Of a stretch of DNA of 64,000 bases, positions 1 through 8,127 are shown piece by piece (positions within the stretch are counted from its first letter, which is position 1; each line of letters begins with the position of its first letter). Source of the stretch: Chryseobacterium sp. ON_d1 (GTDB taxonomy: Bacteria; Bacteroidota; Bacteroidia; Flavobacteriales; Weeksellaceae); assembly GCF_006829085.1 (NCBI RefSeq), contig NZ_BJTC01000011.1, positions 173,424-237,423 of the forward strand. The letters run 5' to 3'. Below the pieces are notes generated by a model. That model made no database searches. It was given only the letters and a program-made list of their open reading frames with translations, and was not told where the DNA came from. A program made the translations under genes and the position numbers.

Positions 1-537
1 TACGACTACAGAAAATTTGAAGGGGATAAAGGAGCTCACAGATCAAGAGAAGAGCAGGTTTCTTATCTTGCTGAACTGGCTGCCAAATACCCGATTATTT
101 CTATCGAAGACGGAATGCAGGAAGATGACTGGGAAGGTTGGAAACTGTTAACAGATAAAATCGGTGACAGAGTACAGCTGGTAGGTGACGATTTATTCGT
201 AACCAACGTAGACAGATTGTCAAGAGGAGTAAAAGAAGGTATTGCTAACTCAATTCTTGTAAAAGTAAACCAGATCGGTTCTCTTTCTGAAACAATGGCT
301 GCTGTACAAATGGCTCAGAACAACAAATTCACTTCAGTGATGTCTCACAGATCAGGAGAAACTGAGGACTCTACCATTGCTGATTTGGCGGTTGCAATGA
401 ACTGCGGACAGATCAAAACAGGTTCGGCTTCCAGATCAGACAGAATGGCAAAATACAACCAGCTATTAAGAATTGAAGAAGCTCTTGGTGAAACTGCAAT
501 TTTCCCAGGTTTAGAGGCATTTAAAATCAAAAGATAA
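1..537 (+). CDS. eno: Enolase, C-terminal part (5' end outside window)
   Basis: Converts 2-phosphoglycerate to phosphoenolpyruvate in glycolysis, in the cytoplasm. The reading frame is open from base 1, so the first ~250 residues lie upstream of the window and 178 residues are visible. Family hallmarks are SIEDGMQEDDW (metal-binding Glu-Asp region), ILVKVNQIGSLSE (catalytic Lys region), the SHRSGETED loop and IKTGSASRSDR near the C-terminus. A rho-independent hairpin follows at 553-587, so it probably ends its own transcript before citrate synthase. The identification is very secure; only the start is unknown. Confidence 0.97.
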   Translation, partial: YDYRKFEGDKGAHRSREEQVSYLAELAAKYPIISIEDGMQEDDWEGWKLLTDKIGDRVQLVGDDLFVTNVDRLSRGVKEGIANSILVKVNQIGSLSETMAAVQMAQNNKFTSVMSHRSGETEDSTIADLAVAMNCGQIKTGSASRSDRMAKYNQLLRIEEALGETAIFPGLEAFKIKR

Positions 538-552
538 TCGAATTTATAAATA

Positions 553-587
553 ACGGCAAGCGATAATTTTTGTTTGCCGTATTTTAT
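553..587 (+). terminator. Rho-independent terminator after eno
   Basis: Arms ACGGCAA (553-559) and TTGCCGT (574-580) enclose a 14-base loop and are followed by a T-rich stretch. It sits 16 bases after the enolase stop. Confidence 0.6.
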
Positions 588-604
588 GGAAAGTAGTATA
601 TTTA
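574..604 (+). promoter_or_regulatory. Putative promoter of gltA
   Basis: TTG at 574-576, a 20-base spacer and TATATTTA at 597-604 match the Bacteroidota pattern TTG-N17-23-TAnnTTTG except for the last base. It ends 17 bases before the gltA ATG and overlaps the eno terminator arm. Confidence 0.4.
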
Positions 605-621
605 AAAAAAATAAATAAATA

Positions 622-1908
622 ATGTCAGACAACAAAGTAATATTGAATTACGCAGGTAATTCATATGAATATCCAATCGTGGATAGTACTATCGGAGACA
701 GAGGGATTGATATTTCAAAATTAAGAGACCAGACAGGTTTGATCACTCTGGATTTAGGTTACAAAAATACAGGGGCTACCATTAGCGACATCACTTACTT
801 AGACGGAGATAAAGGAGAATTATTCTACAGAGGTTATCCAATCGAACAGATTGCTGAAAAATCTAACTTCACAGAAGTAATGTATCTTTTATTACATGGA
901 GAATTGCCTACTCAGGATCAGTATACTTCTTTCGAGAACAACATTAAAAAATATAACTTTATTGCAGACGAGATGAAAAAAATCATCGATGTTTTCCCTC
1001 GTTCTGCTCACCCTATGGGAGTTTTATCTTCTTTAACTTCTGCTTTGACTGCTTTCAACCCGAAAGCTGTTAACGTAAACTCTAAAGAAGAAATGGATCA
1101 TGCTGCTGAGCTTATGATTGCTAAGTTCTCTCACCTTTGTGCATGGACTTACAGAAAGACTCAAGGTTTGCCATTAAACCACGGAGATAACAACCTGAAC
1201 TATGTAGAAAACTTCTACAAAATGGCATTCAGATTACCAAACGCTGATTTCGAAATCGATCCGGTAGTAGTAAATGCTTTAGATAAATTATTAATCCTTC
1301 ACGCAGACCACGAACAAAACTGTTCTACTTCTACTGTAAGAATGGTAGGTTCTGCTCACACAGGCCTTTTTGCTTCTATCTCTGCAGGGGTATCCGCACT
1401 TTGGGGACCACTTCACGGTGGTGCTAACCAGGCTGTAATCGAAATGCTTGAGCTTATCGAGAAAGATGGTGGTGACGTATCTAAATATGTTGCTAAAGCT
1501 AAAGATAAGAACGATAACTTCCGTCTAATGGGATTCGGACACAGAGTATACAAAAACTTCGATCCAAGAGCGAAAATCATCAAGAAAGCTGCTGACGATA
1601 TCCTTAAAGCATTAGGTATCCAGGATAAAGCGCTTGACATTGCTATGCAGTTAGAAAGAGTTGCGCTTGAAGATGAGTACTTCGTAGAAAGAAAACTATA
1701 TCCAAACGTAGACTTCTATTCAGGTATCATCTACAGAGCATTAGGAATTCCTACAGAAATGTTTACTGTAATGTTTGCACTAGGAAGACTTCCGGGATGG
1801 ATTTCTCAATGGAAAGAAATGAGACTGAAAGGAGATCCGATCGGAAGGCCAAGACAGGTTTACCAAGGCGCTCAGCAAAGAAACTATATCGACATCGCAA
1901 GCAGATAA
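622..1908 (+). CDS. gltA: Citrate synthase (type II)
   Basis: Condenses oxaloacetate and acetyl-CoA to citrate, the entry step of the TCA cycle. The 428-residue length is that of type II enzymes. The catalytic triad is visible as His265 in LHGGANQAV, His307 in GFGHRVYKNFDPRA and Asp364 in PNVDFYSG; DHEQNCSTSTVRMVGS is also family-typical. The ATG at 622 gives the expected N-terminus and is preceded by a plausible promoter. It stands alone between two terminators and faces a convergent esterase gene. Codon use looks like that of a highly expressed gene (uniform GGT/GCT/AAC choices), as in the neighbouring enolase. Confidence 0.97.
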   Translation: MSDNKVILNYAGNSYEYPIVDSTIGDRGIDISKLRDQTGLITLDLGYKNTGATISDITYLDGDKGELFYRGYPIEQIAEKSNFTEVMYLLLHGELPTQDQYTSFENNIKKYNFIADEMKKIIDVFPRSAHPMGVLSSLTSALTAFNPKAVNVNSKEEMDHAAELMIAKFSHLCAWTYRKTQGLPLNHGDNNLNYVENFYKMAFRLPNADFEIDPVVVNALDKLLILHADHEQNCSTSTVRMVGSAHTGLFASISAGVSALWGPLHGGANQAVIEMLELIEKDGGDVSKYVAKAKDKNDNFRLMGFGHRVYKNFDPRAKIIKKAADDILKALGIQDKALDIAMQLERVALEDEYFVERKLYPNVDFYSGIIYRALGIPTEMFTVMFALGRLPGWISQWKEMRLKGDPIGRPRQVYQGAQQRNYIDIASR

Positions 1909-1924
1909 TATTTGCTTATACCAT

Positions 1925-1957
1925 AAAAAATCCCAAAGCTTGCTTTGGGATTTTTTA
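1925..1957. terminator. Bidirectional terminator between gltA and esterase
   Basis: Perfect arms TCCCAAAGC (1931-1939) and GCTTTGGGA (1942-1950) are flanked by A6 on the left and T6 on the right, so a U-tract is available on both strands. The esterase stop codon (1955-1957) lies inside the right-hand T-rich tail. Confidence 0.85.
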
Positions 1958-2773
1958 TTTAACATGTTGTCTGAAAAAAATAAAGTGATGTTCAATGGAG
2001 TTTTTCCAATATTCTGTATTATGATTCCCCGGCTGAGAAATAAATGTAATGGGAATTTTCAGGCTATCAGCAATATCCTTTATTTCAATGGTGGAAGGAT
2101 AAAGGATATCTTCCGAACCGCAATCTATTAAAAAAGGATTCCCTTTATTATAGGTTTTTAGCAATGTTGAAATATTATACTGCTTCCATTCTTTCGGTGA
2201 ACCTAATATTTTGTTCAGATCATAAGTAATCCTTTCTGTTTTAAAGAACTGCAGGCTCGCGTTCCTCATAATGTCAGGATCCAGAGAAAAAGCTCCACTT
2301 GTGCTTCCTGCGGTATTGAAATAATCCTGATGAAGCAGAAAATATCGGATAGCACCATAACCTCCCATACTCAACCCGCTGATGAAAATATTTTTTTTGT
2401 CAATATTGAAGTTTTTATGAACCTTGGGAACCAGTTCCTTAAAAAAGAAATCTTCAGCTCTTGCCCCTTTATCATAAGGACTGTTTATATACCATGTTGT
2501 AAATCCATCCGGGCAGACAATGATCATTTTGTATTGATCAGATAACCTCTGAAGATCGGTTGTTTGTGGCCATTGAAGATAATTTTCACTATAACCGTGT
2601 AATAAATATACTAAGGGATATTTTCCTTTCTCGTTATAGGTTTTAGGTTTGAAAATAAATACCGTATCCGGTTTTGATATAAATTCGGATTTTAAAATCC
2701 ATTTTTCCTGTGCTTTGATCAGTTGCAGGCTCATCACAAGACCAATAATCAACAGGATGTTTTTTGTACTCAT
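1955..2773 (-). CDS. Secreted esterase D/tributyrin esterase-type alpha/beta hydrolase
   Basis: A 272-residue hydrolase of the esterase family that includes S-formylglutathione hydrolase and mycolyltransferase-like enzymes. Residues 1-21 form a signal peptide ending in KAQ, so it is exported. The oxyanion region LLHGYSENY is near residue 58, the nucleophile is Ser135 in SGLSMGGYG, and Asp222 (CGSEDILYP) and His251 (PGNHNTEYW) complete a plausible triad. The substrate cannot be told from sequence; such secreted forms often act on acetylated or feruloylated sugars, which is inference. It is divergent from an HxlR regulator, with a candidate operator between them. Confidence 0.85.
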   Translation of the reverse strand: MSTKNILLIIGLVMSLQLIKAQEKWILKSEFISKPDTVFIFKPKTYNEKGKYPLVYLLHGYSENYLQWPQTTDLQRLSDQYKMIIVCPDGFTTWYINSPYDKGARAEDFFFKELVPKVHKNFNIDKKNIFISGLSMGGYGAIRYFLLHQDYFNTAGSTSGAFSLDPDIMRNASLQFFKTERITYDLNKILGSPKEWKQYNISTLLKTYNKGNPFLIDCGSEDILYPSTIEIKDIADSLKIPITFISQPGNHNTEYWKNSIEHHFIFFRQHVK

Positions 2774-2816
2774 AATTTTGTAATTTTAATGTAAATTTCC
2801 GCAAGCTGTCTGTGGA

Positions 2817-2840
2817 TTACAATAACGAACAAAATTGTGA
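2817..2840. promoter_or_regulatory. Candidate operator between esterase and HxlR gene
   Basis: Imperfect inverted repeat TTACAAT (2817-2823) and ATTGTGA (2834-2840), 10 bases apart, in the 76-base divergent intergenic space. HxlR proteins usually bind dyads next to their own gene, so this is a natural site for it; there is no direct evidence. Confidence 0.3.
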
Positions 2841-2849
2841 GTGATAATT

Positions 2850-3227
2850 ATGAGAAAAGAAACTTCAACCAATGCGGCAAACGAACAGTTTTTGTTCGGT
2901 ATTTGTGAACTGAATTCCGCGGTAAGTGTCATCAGTGGACGTTGGAAGTCACAAATTATTTATTCGATATCAGAGGGAAATAACAGGTTTCATCTTTTAA
3001 AGAAAGAACTGACCAATATTTCTGAACAGGTTCTGGGGAGGCAGCTGAAGGAATTGGAAATCCATAAAATTATTATTAAAAAAGAAATTCCCGATACTAT
3101 TCCTGCCGGAATTGAGTATGTACTTACAAATAAAGGGGAAGACCTTATCCCGATTCTGAAAAACTTATGTGAATGGGGCAAAGAATATGCAGATGGAAAA
3201 GAGATATTGATCTGTAATATTTCTTAG
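2850..3227 (+). CDS. HxlR-family transcriptional regulator
   Basis: A winged helix-turn-helix regulator of the HxlR (MarR-like) family, ~125 residues. The conserved Cys near the N-terminus (FGICELNSAVSVISGRWK), the ISEQVLGRQLKELE recognition helix and the PAGIEYVLTNKGEDL wing match the family. I chose ATG 2850 rather than the GTG three codons earlier because family members begin close to this point and GTG adds nothing. It is divergent from the esterase gene and is probably its regulator. Some HxlR members sense aldehydes or oxidants through the N-terminal Cys, so an esterase acting on a reactive ester would fit; that link is inference. Confidence 0.85.
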   Translation: MRKETSTNAANEQFLFGICELNSAVSVISGRWKSQIIYSISEGNNRFHLLKKELTNISEQVLGRQLKELEIHKIIIKKEIPDTIPAGIEYVLTNKGEDLIPILKNLCEWGKEYADGKEILICNIS

Positions 3228-3249
3228 AAAAATATATATGTTGTTGAAA

Positions 3250-3281
3250 TTGAATTCAATAATTTATTAATTTTACCTTTA
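3250..3281 (+). promoter_or_regulatory. Putative promoter of AraC-type regulator
   Basis: TTG at 3250-3252, a 21-base spacer and TACCTTTA at 3274-3281 differ from the Bacteroidota consensus only in the last base. It lies ~100 bases before the likely ATG at 3384. Confidence 0.35.
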
Positions 3282-3383
3282 TGAAATTATTGGGAGCTCA
3301 AAGCCGGATGATTGAATAATCAGGTATTATAAGAAGCTGTTTTACTGCTGTTCCCATTGTATAAAATAAATAACTGTATTATC

Positions 3384-4445
3384 ATGACTTTCGGACAACA
3401 GATGCTATTTTTCTTCAGTGCAGTAGGAGCATTCAATGGACTTCTGCTGGGCATTTATCTGCTGTTTGTTAGAAAACTGAAATATCTCCCGGATTTTTTC
3501 CTTGGACTTCTTTTGTTGATGCTGAGCACCAGAGTAGGAATTGCTGTATGCATCTATTTTTATCCTGATTTACCAAGAATTATTCCGCATTTGGGGCTGT
3601 CTGCCTTATTTTTTACCGGACCGGCACTGTATTATTATGTGAGATCCTCCTTCCTTCAAGAACAGTTTGATTGGAAAAGCTGCCAGAAATGGTTTGGAAT
3701 GCTCACACTAATTTTAGGAGCTGTCGGTTTATTATATCTGCTTTTCCCTGTTACATGGGAACATTATTTTGGAACATTTATTTATACCATTTGGTCTATA
3801 TTTGTATTCCTTACAGTTTATCAGTACTATAACTTTTCAAAACAAAATCACAAGAGCCCGAACAAATTTGTTCTTCCGGTACTGATCAGCAATGTGATCA
3901 TTTTCCTGACATATCAGCTGATCTCAACAGGCTGGGTAAAGATGTACTGTGCAGGAGGAAGCCTGGTATTTTCATTTGTGCTGTATGCTAACTTTTTGAT
4001 TTTCTTCAATAAAAAATATCAGCAGCTTCCGGTGAAAGAAGCCGGCAGATACTCCAATAAAAAGATCTCCGAAGAACAGGCCGATAGCTTTTCGTCCAGA
4101 TTAGAGCGTTTGATGCATACAGAAGAACTCTATAAAAACCCCAACCTTAAGTTGAATGATCTGGCATCCAGAATGAATATTTCTGCCCATCAGCTTTCAC
4201 AGCTGCTGAATGATAATCTGGGTAAAAGTTTTTCTATCTACATCAATGAATACAGAATCAATGAAGCCTGCGAAATGATAGAAAGCGGCTCTTATCTGAA
4301 AATTGAAGAGATAGGATATGAAGTGGGATTTAATTCCAAATCGACTTTCTTTTCTACATTCAAGAAAATTAAAAATACAACCCCTCTTTTGTATAAACAG
4401 TCGCAAACCTTTACTGACACTAGGTTTCAGAGTTCAAATTTATAA
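3384..4445 (+). CDS. Membrane-anchored AraC-type transcriptional regulator
   Basis: A 353-residue protein whose first ~200 residues form about six to seven hydrophobic helices (for example FFFSAVGAFNGLLLGIYLL and FFLGLLLLMLSTRV). A cytoplasmic AraC/XylS double helix-turn-helix domain occupies about residues 240-345 (LNDLASRMNISAHQLSQLL; IEEIGYEVGFNSKSTFFSTF). This membrane-sensor layout is common in Bacteroidota. A TTG at 3357 would extend the frame, but ATG 3384 starts the first membrane helix properly and is preferred. It lies 80 bases upstream of an outer-membrane receptor gene on the same strand, so it may control that receptor; the signal is unknown. Confidence 0.85.
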   Translation: MTFGQQMLFFFSAVGAFNGLLLGIYLLFVRKLKYLPDFFLGLLLLMLSTRVGIAVCIYFYPDLPRIIPHLGLSALFFTGPALYYYVRSSFLQEQFDWKSCQKWFGMLTLILGAVGLLYLLFPVTWEHYFGTFIYTIWSIFVFLTVYQYYNFSKQNHKSPNKFVLPVLISNVIIFLTYQLISTGWVKMYCAGGSLVFSFVLYANFLIFFNKKYQQLPVKEAGRYSNKKISEEQADSFSSRLERLMHTEELYKNPNLKLNDLASRMNISAHQLSQLLNDNLGKSFSIYINEYRINEACEMIESGSYLKIEEIGYEVGFNSKSTFFSTFKKIKNTTPLLYKQSQTFTDTRFQSSNL

Positions 4446-4496
4446 TTCAGTACTGCGGAATTTTAATTTCAAAACCGCTTTTTTACTCCAGGCCCA

Positions 4497-4504
4497 TACT
4501 TTTG
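4497..4504 (+). promoter_or_regulatory. Putative -7 box upstream of the receptor gene
   Basis: TACTTTTG matches the Bacteroidota -7 consensus TAnnTTTG and lies 22 bases before the ATG at 4526. No convincing TTG -33 element is seen at the usual distance, as expected for an activator-dependent promoter. Confidence 0.3.
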
Positions 4505-4525
4505 ATTTCATAAAATTTAAAATCT

Positions 4526-6700
4526 ATGATCATCAAATTATGGCTTCTGCTGCTTCTGCTATTTTTGTCAATTTTTGGAAAAGCGCAGGAAGCTGCTAAA
4601 GTAAAAATTCCGGATTCTCTTTCTGAGGTAAAATCTTCAACAACAAATATTTCAGAAGTCATTATTCAGTCAGCTGCCCGAAAAACGAAACTGAGTAATG
4701 GCAATCTTGTACTTTCTGTTGCAGGAAACAAAGATTTTAAAACCTCTGCCCATCTTCTGGATGTTTTGAGAAAAACACCTGGCGTGACCGTGGACCAGGA
4801 AGATGGAATCCTTATTGGAGGCAGGGTTACTCCCGCCGTTTTTATTGATGGGAAGCCTGTTGTTATGAGCAATCATGAGCTGCAGGCCTATTTGCGGTCT
4901 TTGTCCCCTGAAATGGTTGAATCGGTTGAGGTGAATACCAATCCGTCTTCTAAATACGATGCGGAATTTAAAGGAATTATTGATATTAAACTGAAAAAGA
5001 ATGTCAGCCTTGGCTGGAAAGCAAGTTATAATGGCAATATATACATTAATAAATTCAACTATCGGGAAAATGCACTCAATATTTCTTATCATACAGGTAA
5101 AGTGACATACAATTTGCAGGCAGGCTATAATGAAGGAGTTTCAACCTACCGTTATCACGCCTTGCAGCGATTGGCTAATACCAATATCATGCGTACCCAA
5201 ACCTACCAGGAAGAGTTTGGAGAAGTTTACAATGTCCTGGCAGGGGCAGACTTCAGACTGAATGATAAGAATCGGTTTGGCCTCAATATGAGAGGTAATT
5301 TTCGGAATAATGACAGAATACGCAACGGATCACTTTATACCACTGACAAAACTGAAACCCAACCGGTATTGAATACTGTCAGTGAAAACCCTACAGATTA
5401 TTCTCAGGACAACTATGGAGTGACAGCCGATTATTCTTTCCAAAATAAGGGATTTAAGCTTAGTTTCTTAGGAAATTATCTTTCAGTTAAAAATAAACAA
5501 AATGATGATTTCATCAATAAAGATAGGGGTACAGAAAATCTTCTCTCGTATTGGAAATCTGACTTGATTAATAAAATAGATATCTATACTGCTCAGATCG
5601 ATGTTTCACAGAAAATGGGTAATACAGATCTTGAAGCAGGAGTAAAATACAGCAATTCAGACACTCAAAACAATATCAGGTATGATACATTATCTGCAGG
5701 AAATCAGTTCGTTTTTGATCCTTCGAGGAGTAATGTATTTTCATACAAAGAAAAGATTTGGGCAGGTTATCTAGCATACAGACAGAAAATAGGAGGCTTT
5801 CAGATCAATGCAGGGTTAAGATTTGAAAATACAAACAGTATTTCAAATGCGATTACTGCGGACTCTGTGGTTTCCAGAAACTATCTGAAGTGGCTGCCGT
5901 CTTTGAGTGCCAGCTATACTTTTAATACATCCAGTGAACTTTCTCTGTCTTACAGCAGAAGAATAACAAGACCTGTTTTTTCACAGCTTAATCCCTTCAG
6001 GTTTTATTTCAGCCCGTTAAACTATTGGATAGGTAATCCCTATCTGTTGCCTTCCTTTACCAGTCAGATTAAAGCGACCTATCGTTATAAAAACTGGGTG
6101 ATAAGTTTTACTATCGGGAAAGAAAAAGATGTTATGACACGGTATCCTCTTTACAATCCGGAAACAAATGTACTGGAATACTTAGGAACCAATCTTCCGT
6201 ATCGGAATTTTGCTACGCTGGAAACCAGTTTTCCGGTCAGGATAACAAAATGGTGGAATATGACCAGCCAGATTGCAGGGTATTACAATTATGAATTCAG
6301 GCCCTATCTGGATGAGGTTTTTGCATTGAATATTTATAATTACGAAGTGAGGATCAATCAGGTATTTTCGCTTCCTAAAGGATTTACTGTAAATGTATTT
6401 GGTGCTTATGAATCTAAAACAGGAAACAGTCTTTATAGTATTAAACCACGATATACTGTAGATGTATCAGTGCAAAAGGCATGGTTTGATAATAAACTGA
6501 ACACAAAAATAGGTTTTAATAATCTTTTCGATTCTTACGATCAGAGACTGGAATTCAGGCATAAGCAGATTATGGATAACCGTTTTACCCATTGGTGGGA
6601 CAGCAGCAGGCTGGTATTTTCACTCAGTTATAACATAGGAAGTTCAAAATATCAGGTCAAAGAGACCCAGAAGACGGAAGAAGAAAACAGAACCAGATAA
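4526..6700 (+). CDS. Outer-membrane beta-barrel receptor (TonB-receptor-like, OMP_b-brl_3 family)
   Basis: A 724-residue outer-membrane protein. A signal peptide covers residues 1-20 (cleavage after KAQ). A plug-like domain follows (LLDVLRKTPGVTVDQEDGI, VFIDGKPVVM, PEMVESVEVNTNPSSKYDAE), then a long barrel rich in alternating aromatic strands (for example TNSISNAITADSV, SLSYSRRITRPVFSQLNPF) and a short charged tail after the last strand (LSYNIGSS). It lacks the N-terminal carboxypeptidase-like domain typical of SusC. The family is thought to move small ligands or peptides through TonB, but the ligand is unknown. The adjacent membrane AraC regulator suggests inducible expression. A terminator follows immediately. 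Confidence 0.85.
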   Translation: MIIKLWLLLLLLFLSIFGKAQEAAKVKIPDSLSEVKSSTTNISEVIIQSAARKTKLSNGNLVLSVAGNKDFKTSAHLLDVLRKTPGVTVDQEDGILIGGRVTPAVFIDGKPVVMSNHELQAYLRSLSPEMVESVEVNTNPSSKYDAEFKGIIDIKLKKNVSLGWKASYNGNIYINKFNYRENALNISYHTGKVTYNLQAGYNEGVSTYRYHALQRLANTNIMRTQTYQEEFGEVYNVLAGADFRLNDKNRFGLNMRGNFRNNDRIRNGSLYTTDKTETQPVLNTVSENPTDYSQDNYGVTADYSFQNKGFKLSFLGNYLSVKNKQNDDFINKDRGTENLLSYWKSDLINKIDIYTAQIDVSQKMGNTDLEAGVKYSNSDTQNNIRYDTLSAGNQFVFDPSRSNVFSYKEKIWAGYLAYRQKIGGFQINAGLRFENTNSISNAITADSVVSRNYLKWLPSLSASYTFNTSSELSLSYSRRITRPVFSQLNPFRFYFSPLNYWIGNPYLLPSFTSQIKATYRYKNWVISFTIGKEKDVMTRYPLYNPETNVLEYLGTNLPYRNFATLETSFPVRITKWWNMTSQIAGYYNYEFRPYLDEVFALNIYNYEVRINQVFSLPKGFTVNVFGAYESKTGNSLYSIKPRYTVDVSVQKAWFDNKLNTKIGFNNLFDSYDQRLEFRHKQIMDNRFTHWWDSSRLVFSLSYNIGSSKYQVKETQKTEEENRTR

Positions 6701-6701
6701 C

Positions 6702-6736
6702 AAAGCCGGCTTAAAAAAAACCGGCTTTTAATTTTA
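6702..6736 (+). terminator. Rho-independent terminator after the receptor gene
   Basis: Arms AAAGCCGG (6702-6709) and CCGGCTTT (6721-6728) with an 11-base loop, followed by TTAATTTTA. It also separates the receptor gene from the convergent GG-leader peptide gene. Confidence 0.7.
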
Positions 6737-6901
6737 TTATGGGCATTGGCATCTGTCGCATGTCCAGATATAACATTTTCCTGTGTCATCCCATTCACAG
6801 CATCTTTTGACTGTTGAGATTGGAGCGCCTCCCATTACAGATTTTTGTTGGTCTCTTCCTAATTTTTGTGCGTTTTTCAGCACCGGATTGTTCTTGTTCA
6901 T
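6737..6901 (-). CDS. Small Cys-rich GG-leader (bacteriocin-like) peptide, 54 residues
   Basis: A short gene reading from ATG 6901 down to TAA at 6737-6739. The first 25 residues form a leader, KNAQKLGRDQQKSVMGG, that fits the Bacteroidota double-glycine leader pattern (K-L-x-R-x3-K-x-V-x-G-G). The remaining 29 residues carry six cysteines (34, 35, 43, 48, 51, 53), with the run RCCEWDDTGKC then WTCDRCQC. Such peptides are commonly annotated as bacteriocin-like in chryseobacteria, and GG leaders are cleaved by C39-peptidase ABC exporters. No exporter or modifying enzyme lies beside it. The gene is isolated between a terminator and a divergent amidinohydrolase. Function is unknown; the reading frame itself is well supported. 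Confidence 0.75.
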   Translation of the reverse strand: MNKNNPVLKNAQKLGRDQQKSVMGGAPISTVKRCCEWDDTGKCYIWTCDRCQCP

Positions 6902-7142
6902 AACTTTGATTTTTGGTGTTAATAGTTAAGTTTTTATTGTATATAATTTCGCGAAAATTATATCACTAATATAGGAAATTAAATAATATAATTATCTGTT
7001 TTTTTGTTCTTATGCAGATGGAAAATAGTAAGTTGCAGATGTTTTTGGAGCTATTCACTACAGTTGGCTGAACATACAAGGAAATTTTGTTGAAGAGCGT
7101 TGGTTTTGACAATCAAATTTAATGCATAAAATAATCCAAAAG

Positions 7143-7173
7143 TTTTACAGGTAGAGACCTTTACTTATATTTG
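7143..7173 (+). promoter_or_regulatory. Promoter of the amidinohydrolase/polyamine run
   Basis: TATATTTG at 7166-7173 is a perfect TAnnTTTG box 20 bases before the ATG at 7193. TTTTAC at 7143-7148 could serve as the -33 region with a 17-base spacer. Confidence 0.45.
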
Positions 7174-7192
7174 TAGTATTGCATAAATCTTT

Positions 7193-8107
7193 ATGAGACT
7201 AAACATTAAAAACGAAACGGGCAGACTGAAATCAGTAGTTCTAGGCCAGCCTAATTCATTGGGACCGGTTCCCACACTAGAGGAAAGTTATGACGCAAAG
7301 TCATATTACTCAATCGAACACAATATTTATCCTAAAGAAGAGGATATTATCAATGAAATGAACGCTTTTGAAGCGGTTTTAAAAAAGTATGACGTTGAAG
7401 TATTGCGTCCCAGTATCATCAAAGACTATAACCAGGTTTTTTCAAGAGATGTAGCTTTTGTAATAGATGATAAGATGATCATTTCCAATGTGATCGCAGA
7501 CAGAGCAGATGAACAGGAGGCCTACAAGAGCGTTTTTGAGAAAGTAGCATGGAGAAAGATCATCAATCTTCCGGAAACTGCACATATCGAAGGAGGAGAT
7601 GTGATTGTATGGAATGATTTTATTTTCATCGGAACCTGCTTCAGCGAAGATTACAGAAACTATAAAACGGCAAGAACGAATGAGTATGCCATTGAAATTT
7701 TAAAAGAATATTTTCCAAAGAAAAGAATCATTGATCTGGAACTGAAGAAAAACGATAAGGTTCCTTTTGAAGGGATTCTGCATTTGGATTGTACATTTAA
7801 TCCGGTAGGAGAAGACAAATGCATCATTTATAAAAACGGATTTGTAGACGAAAGCGACTACCGTTTGATCATTGATATTTTCGGAGAAGAAAACTGTTTC
7901 CATATCAATGATGAAGAAATGTTTGAAATGTTCCCGAATATTTTCTCCATTTCTCCTGATGTAGTGGTTTCAGACAAAGCATTCACAAGAATGAATAACC
8001 ACCTGAGAAATGAATGGGGAATGACAGTAGAAGAAATCCCTTACAGAGAAATCTCCAAAATGGGTGGATTGTTGAGATGTTCTACAATGCCGCTTGTGAG
8101 AGAGTAA
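7193..8107 (+). CDS. Arginine deiminase/amidinotransferase-superfamily hydrolase
   Basis: A 304-residue enzyme of the guanidine-modifying superfamily (arginine deiminase, dimethylarginine dimethylaminohydrolase, amidinotransferase). The visible catalytic set is HIEGGD (residues 131-136), His197 in LHLDC and the C-terminal nucleophile Cys296 in LLRCSTMPLVRE. These enzymes hydrolyse or transfer the amidino group of arginine-like substrates through a Cys adduct. Which substrate (arginine, citrulline, methylarginine, agmatine) is not decidable by eye. It is first in a plus-strand run that includes a second superfamily member and AdoMet decarboxylase, so a role in arginine-to-polyamine metabolism is a reasonable inference. 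Confidence 0.8.
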   Translation: MRLNIKNETGRLKSVVLGQPNSLGPVPTLEESYDAKSYYSIEHNIYPKEEDIINEMNAFEAVLKKYDVEVLRPSIIKDYNQVFSRDVAFVIDDKMIISNVIADRADEQEAYKSVFEKVAWRKIINLPETAHIEGGDVIVWNDFIFIGTCFSEDYRNYKTARTNEYAIEILKEYFPKKRIIDLELKKNDKVPFEGILHLDCTFNPVGEDKCIIYKNGFVDESDYRLIIDIFGEENCFHINDEEMFEMFPNIFSISPDVVVSDKAFTRMNNHLRNEWGMTVEEIPYREISKMGGLLRCSTMPLVRE

Positions 8108-8127
8108 TTGAGTGGGATAGTTTTAGT

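Noticed and set aside
4318..4599. Plus-strand reading frame bridging the AraC and receptor genes
   Set aside because: It lies in another frame of two well-supported genes and resembles nothing.
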